A DNA stretch of 64,000 nt from Psettodes erumei (taxonomy: Eukaryota; Chordata; Actinopteri; Pleuronectiformes; Psettodidae). This document shows, piece after piece, positions 61,846-64,000 of this stretch. Below the pieces are notes generated by a model. It worked only from the letters and a program-made list of their open reading frames with translations, was not told the origin of the DNA and ran no database searches. Within the stretch, counting starts at the first letter, position 1. Each line of letters begins with the position of its first letter. Location of the stretch: the NCBI GenBank assembly GCA_016785225.1, contig JAFBJZ010000422.1:2906001-2970000 (forward strand), written 5' to 3'. The translations under genes were made by a program, and so were the position numbers.

Positions 61846-61912
<67 letters not shown>

Positions 61913-63957
61913 TGGAAAACATGACCCCCCCTGCTATAAAAAAAAGTAAACACAAGTATAAAGGGAGATATTTCCAGGAATTCTGCTACTGTTGAGCATA
62001 AAGAAGCATCCTTAATCTTTCAGCAGAGAGAGGCTGAAAGTCATTTTGTCATCTGCCGGCTTTTTCTATCCTTTTTTTCTTGTTCTTTGCTCTCTCTCTC
62101 TTTTGCTTTCTCTGGTTTGTGGTTTCCCCAGTGGCTTGGTCTGTTTAATCATGCACACCTTTTGCCTCTCTGCAGAAACTGGGTTAGTATTATTAAAAAT
62201 ATATATATATGTATATAGAAAGTGGAAAAATATCACACCTGTTCTGAAATGTAGGGCAGTAACACTAAGTAGTTCCCCCATGTGCCTTAGAGAACCTGAA
62301 CTATTCATTGCATTTTTTATTTAACTTTAGCACCTCATATTTCACTCTCTCTTTCTTTTGCGACATCTCTTGTTTTCAGGTCGAATCCCAGACAGTCTGA
62401 AGAACTGCGTGAATAAAGAGTTCCTCACCCAGAACAACCACTGGGCAGGAGTTGACCCAGCCACCGTCCACCCCGAGCTAAACGGGGCTTATAGGTAACA
62501 GCACAACCTGTGGTAGTCAGTTCAGTTTGATTTTTCGACTCATACAGACGTGCCAAATCTCTTGGAAATACAGACTTAAATACCAATGAAAGCAGAAGGT
62601 TTTATCTTTTCTCAAAAAGTGTTACTCAAAACATGTTCATCCCTTGTTTTTATGACCTGTTGCAGTGTATGATAAATTTACTTTTAGATATTTTTGGGGC
62701 CAGTGTCTCTGTATGTCTACAGCATAGCTAGAAATAACACTGCATTTATTTAGTAGTGCTGGGCAGAAATTTCCAGTTGCAACAACAAGTCTATGGACAG
62801 TGGATGCTCTGCTAGCATCCACCAATACCTCAGTGACCTCAACAGCAAACAGATACCAACATCAAGGCACAGCTGGCATTTTCCACACCTTTAACTGTTC
62901 TTTCATCTGCCAATCAAGTCACCTGGGATGCCAACTGCTGCAGCAGCATGTTGAGGGTCAATCGAGACTTTTTTTTATAGATCTATACTGCTCATATGAA
63001 GCCTGATCGATCACTGTCCTTATGTTCTTGCAGCTCACTGTGCAGGGGCTGCTAGCTGTCAAAAAGGCTCACTACCCTTTAGTCCTGAAACACTAAAACT
63101 GCATTAACATTTGAGTGTCTCGCTGATGTCAGGGATGAGGATCCTTTCTTCTTCACACATTATGCAAAACACTACAGGACCTTATACAGAATATCATGGG
63201 GGACCAATAAAAACAATCCGTGGTGCAGGCTAGAATATCTCTAAAGGTCAGTTTACCTGAAATGCAAAAGAATATTTTTTTACTATTTATTATTTATTTA
63301 CTCACTTTCCATGGCCATGAAGATGGTTTTGTGATATATACTTCTCTGACATTTTGCTAGCACCCCAGTACAAAAGACCTGAATTGAATTTTGTTCCTGC
63401 TGTTCACCGGCATTGAGAAATGACATTTTAAAAATTCAATAACATAGCAGTTACTTTCCACTGGGGAGGCAGACCCTATGAAAACAGTTGACAGTGTGCT
63501 AAACAGAGTAATGAGGACACTGATTGTGGACAAAAGATGGTGCTGTTTAATATTTGACATGCAAGTGCCACAGATGAATTCTTCATGGCAAGACACCACT
63601 ATGGACTGATTTGTAATTTAGTTGGAAGGACCCTTTAACGTAGCTGCTAAGCAAATTAATGTAGATCTAATTCTGACCGACTTTAAGAGAAGATCAAATA
63701 TTTCTAACTGTAGTCTTAGTTGCACTGTCATCGCTCAGTTTTGCATACCCCCCACCCCCAGATATCCTCCAGGAGTCGTGAGCTTGCCAGCCGGCGGCCT
63801 CCCGCCTCCAGTGGAAGGCATCGTGCCCAGCGCCGTGCCCATCACACACACCCTTCCGCCCGCTGTCACACACCCTCCTCATGCACCGTCTCCTGGACAA
63901 AACACAATGAAGCCATCAGAGGGCGACAGAGAGCAGCATCCGAATGACCAACTGTAG
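46741..63957 (+). CDS. ctbp1: C-terminal-binding protein 1, NAD(H)-dependent corepressor (11 coding exons)
   Basis: CtBP1 is a nuclear corepressor with a D-2-hydroxyacid dehydrogenase fold that binds PxDLS motifs; a short form acts in Golgi fission. Exons: 46741-46780, 55985-56139, 57783-57927, 58491-58594, 59006-59108, 59586-59710, 60432-60521, 61048-61178, 61715-61842, 62380-62494, 63762-63957. Total 1332 nt, 443 aa (human 440). The N terminus MGSSHLLNKGMPLG is that of CTBP1-L, not CTBP2. NAD-binding GLGRVG is at 181-186; catalytic Arg266, Glu295 and His315 and NAD-pocket Trp318 are all at human numbers. Ser158 and Ser422 (known PAK1 and HIPK2 sites in human) are kept. The C terminus keeps the PDZ-ligand DQL, but the human SUMO motif VKPE is MKPS here. 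Confidence 0.97.
46817..46872. repeat. (GT)n microsatellite
   Basis: Near-perfect GT repeat about 35 nt after the ctbp1 exon 1 donor. Confidence 0.9.
49479..49520. mobile_element. hAT-like terminal sequence
   Basis: GGGTCTGTGGACCCCAGTTT followed by GGGAACCCTTAA resembles the inverted terminus (CAGTGGTTCCCAA...) of hAT-type DNA transposons. Only one end is recognisable. Confidence 0.4.
50322..50366. repeat. compound (GT)n(GA)n microsatellite
   Basis: GTGTGTGTGT then AGAGAGAGAG in ctbp1 intron 1. Confidence 0.85.
51125..51157. repeat. (GT)n microsatellite
   Basis: About 16 perfect GT units in ctbp1 intron 1. Confidence 0.9.
51278..51336. repeat. 59-bp near-perfect palindrome
   Basis: Left arm begins CAGCTCCACCTAAAT and right arm ends ATTTAGGTGGAGCTG, meeting at one central base (51307). 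Of 29 base pairs, 27 are Watson-Crick, one is G-U (51293/51321) and one is a mismatch (51295/51319). Able to form a long hairpin or cruciform. Confidence 0.9.
51335..51500. repeat. teleost interspersed repeat fragment
   Basis: It contains ACTGATTAATCAGCTGATGG and a GTCTAAAATAGTG motif, resembling the opposite strand of the repeat at 42285-42560. It abuts the palindrome. Confidence 0.4.
55985..56139 (+). CDS. ctbp1: ctbp1 coding exon 2
   Basis: Residues 14-65 (IRPPIMNGPMHPRPLVALLD, CTVEMPILKDVATVAFCDA), start of the substrate/PxDLS-binding domain. Acceptor TGTGTAG, donor GTAACA. Confidence 0.97.
56022..56036 (-). promoter_or_regulatory. ctbp1: CTCF-like motif inside ctbp1 coding exon 2
   Basis: GCGCCCCCTGGTGGC on the plus strand is the reverse complement of the strong CTCF core GCCACCAGGGGGCGC. 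It covers the codons for RPLVA. Confidence 0.55.
56140..57782 (+). other. ctbp1: ctbp1 intron 2
   Basis: No repeat or RNA gene recognised. Open frames here lack coding character. Confidence 0.6.
57783..57927 (+). CDS. ctbp1: ctbp1 coding exon 3
   Basis: Residues 66-114 (VLNEAVGALMYHTITLMRED, IIVRIGSGYDNIDIKSAGEL). Tyr in SGYDN replaces human Phe. The donor GTGAGA runs into a CA repeat. Confidence 0.97.
57958..57990. repeat. (CA)n microsatellite after ctbp1 exon 3
   Basis: Starts about 30 nt past the exon 3 donor, with imperfect CA units filling the gap. Confidence 0.9.
58491..58594 (+). CDS. ctbp1: ctbp1 coding exon 4
   Basis: Residues 114-148 (IAVCNMPAASVEETADSTLC, YRRTTWLHQ), start of the nucleotide-binding domain. 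Donor GTTTGT. Confidence 0.97.
59006..59108 (+). CDS. ctbp1: ctbp1 coding exon 5
   Basis: Residues 149-183 (ALREGTRVQSVEQIREV, GETLGLIGLG). Ser158 is conserved; the exon ends inside the Rossmann GxGxxG. Donor GTGAGT. Confidence 0.96.
59586..59710 (+). CDS. ctbp1: ctbp1 coding exon 6
   Basis: Residues 183-224 (GRVGQAVALRAKAFGFNVIF, YDPYLADGVERSLGLQRV). Completes GLGRVG and has the NAD-binding acidic Asp in YDPY. The donor GTAGTA is followed by CACACACAC. Confidence 0.97.
60432..60521 (+). CDS. ctbp1: ctbp1 coding exon 7
   Basis: Residues 225-254 (DLLFHSDCVSLHCSLNEHNH, LINDFTIKQ). Thirty whole codons. The donor GTGGGGGGGG is weak and followed by a CA tract. Confidence 0.96.
60552..60579. repeat. 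(CA)n microsatellite after ctbp1 exon 7
   Basis: CA repeat about 30 nt past the exon 7 donor; the interval has GCATGCACGCATTCACG. Confidence 0.9.
60580..61047 (+). other. ctbp1: ctbp1 intron 7, distal part
   Basis: AT-rich, nothing recognised apart from the acceptor TTAAAG at its end, which has a weak pyrimidine tract. Confidence 0.5.
61048..61178 (+). CDS. ctbp1: ctbp1 coding exon 8
   Basis: Residues 255-298 ([33 protein letters not shown]). Contains catalytic Arg266 and Glu295. Donor GTAATA. Confidence 0.97.
61428..61600. repeat. teleost interspersed repeat fragment
   Basis: AGGGCTACAACTAATGGTTA and GTCAATTAACAGAAAATTAA match the head and an internal part of the repeat seen at 42285-42560. 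Confidence 0.45.
61715..61842 (+). CDS. ctbp1: ctbp1 coding exon 9
   Basis: Residues 298-341 ([38 protein letters not shown]). Contains catalytic His315 and Trp318. The donor GTACTA is followed at once by a 61-nt CA repeat. Confidence 0.97.
61848..61908. repeat. (CA)n microsatellite directly after ctbp1 exon 9
   Basis: About 30 perfect CA units beginning six bases after the exon 9 boundary. Confidence 0.95.
62380..62494 (+). CDS. ctbp1: ctbp1 coding exon 10
   Basis: Residues 341-379 (RIPDSLKNCVNKEFLTQNNH, ATVHPELNGAY). One Ala shorter than human at ELNGAAY. Acceptor TTTTCAG, donor GTAACA. Confidence 0.95.
62495..63761 (+). other. ctbp1: ctbp1 intron 10
   Basis: AT-rich with no recognised repeat or RNA gene. 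Confidence 0.6.
63762..63957 (+). CDS. ctbp1: ctbp1 coding exon 11 (last)
   Basis: Residues 379-443, the Pro-rich disordered tail (YPPGVVSLPAGGLPPPVEGI, PPHAPSPGQNT, ending DQL). Ser422 of SPGQ is kept. Acceptor CCACCCCCAG. Confidence 0.96.
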
Positions 63958-64000
63958 CCACACTCATTCAAACAAACACACACACACACACACACACACA
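63958..64000 (+). other. ctbp1: start of the ctbp1 3' UTR
   Basis: Sequence after the TAG stop, ending in a CA repeat that runs off the window (63974-64000). Confidence 0.8.

Noticed and set aside
46741..63957. ctbp2 as the identity of the corepressor gene
   Set aside because: The N terminus MGSSHLLNKG and linkage to maea are specific to ctbp1.
1..64000. CRISPR arrays, bacterial operons, tRNA or rRNA genes
   Set aside because: The sequence is a vertebrate nuclear locus; no spacer-type array or recognisable tRNA/rRNA signature was found by eye.

Overview
The window is vertebrate nuclear DNA, almost certainly from a ray-finned (teleost, probably percomorph-like) fish. The evidence is compact multi-exon genes, many CA/GT microsatellites, fish-type interspersed repeats (a Tc1-like remnant, a non-LTR retrotransposon tail, MITE-like copies), and five protein-coding genes recognisable as vertebrate orthologues. 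Bacterial features (operons, CRISPR, insertion sequences) do not apply. I found no rRNA or tRNA gene by eye.

Layout, left to right. (1) 1-700: AT-rich DNA that looks like the 3' UTR of a plus-strand gene ending at the left edge (weak). (2) 1850-4950: a repeat block. About 12.5 tandem copies of a 176-bp unit occupy 2749-4950, preceded by diverged copies in the opposite orientation. (3) About 5975-19720, minus strand: klhl3, a CUL3 substrate adaptor, reconstructed here as 15 coding exons (594 aa) including a 9-residue last exon. (4) 22385-23278 and 28350-29243, minus strand: two tandem intronless hnrnpa0 genes, each 297 aa (two RRMs plus a Gly-rich tail). (5) 32425-40900, minus strand: maea, 9 coding exons, 396 aa, a RING-type subunit of the CTLH/GID ubiquitin ligase. 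(6) 46741-63957, plus strand: ctbp1, 11 coding exons, 443 aa, an NAD(H)-binding transcriptional corepressor. The window ends in its 3' UTR.

All three spliced gene models were built by hand from splice sites. Every junction keeps frame and the totals match the human proteins (about 587, 396 and 440 aa). maea and ctbp1 stand head-to-head, as MAEA and CTBP1 do on human 4p16.3. klhl3 next to hnrnpa0 matches human 5q31. The window therefore joins two segments that are separate in human. The five genes do not form one pathway: KLHL3 and MAEA belong to different E3 ligases, hnRNPA0 is an RNA-binding protein, and CtBP1 is a corepressor.

I did not find a convincing new biological system. The best leads are: possible 3' UTR introns in the distal hnrnpa0 gene that could make it an NMD target; alanine in both hnrnpa0 copies where human hnRNPA0 has the MK2-phosphorylated Ser84; strong CTCF-like motifs inside ctbp1 coding exon 2 and just upstream of maea; CA repeats placed directly after several 5' splice sites; a 59-bp near-perfect palindrome in ctbp1 intron 1; a GC3-biased coding-like block upstream of ctbp1; and the 176-bp tandem array.
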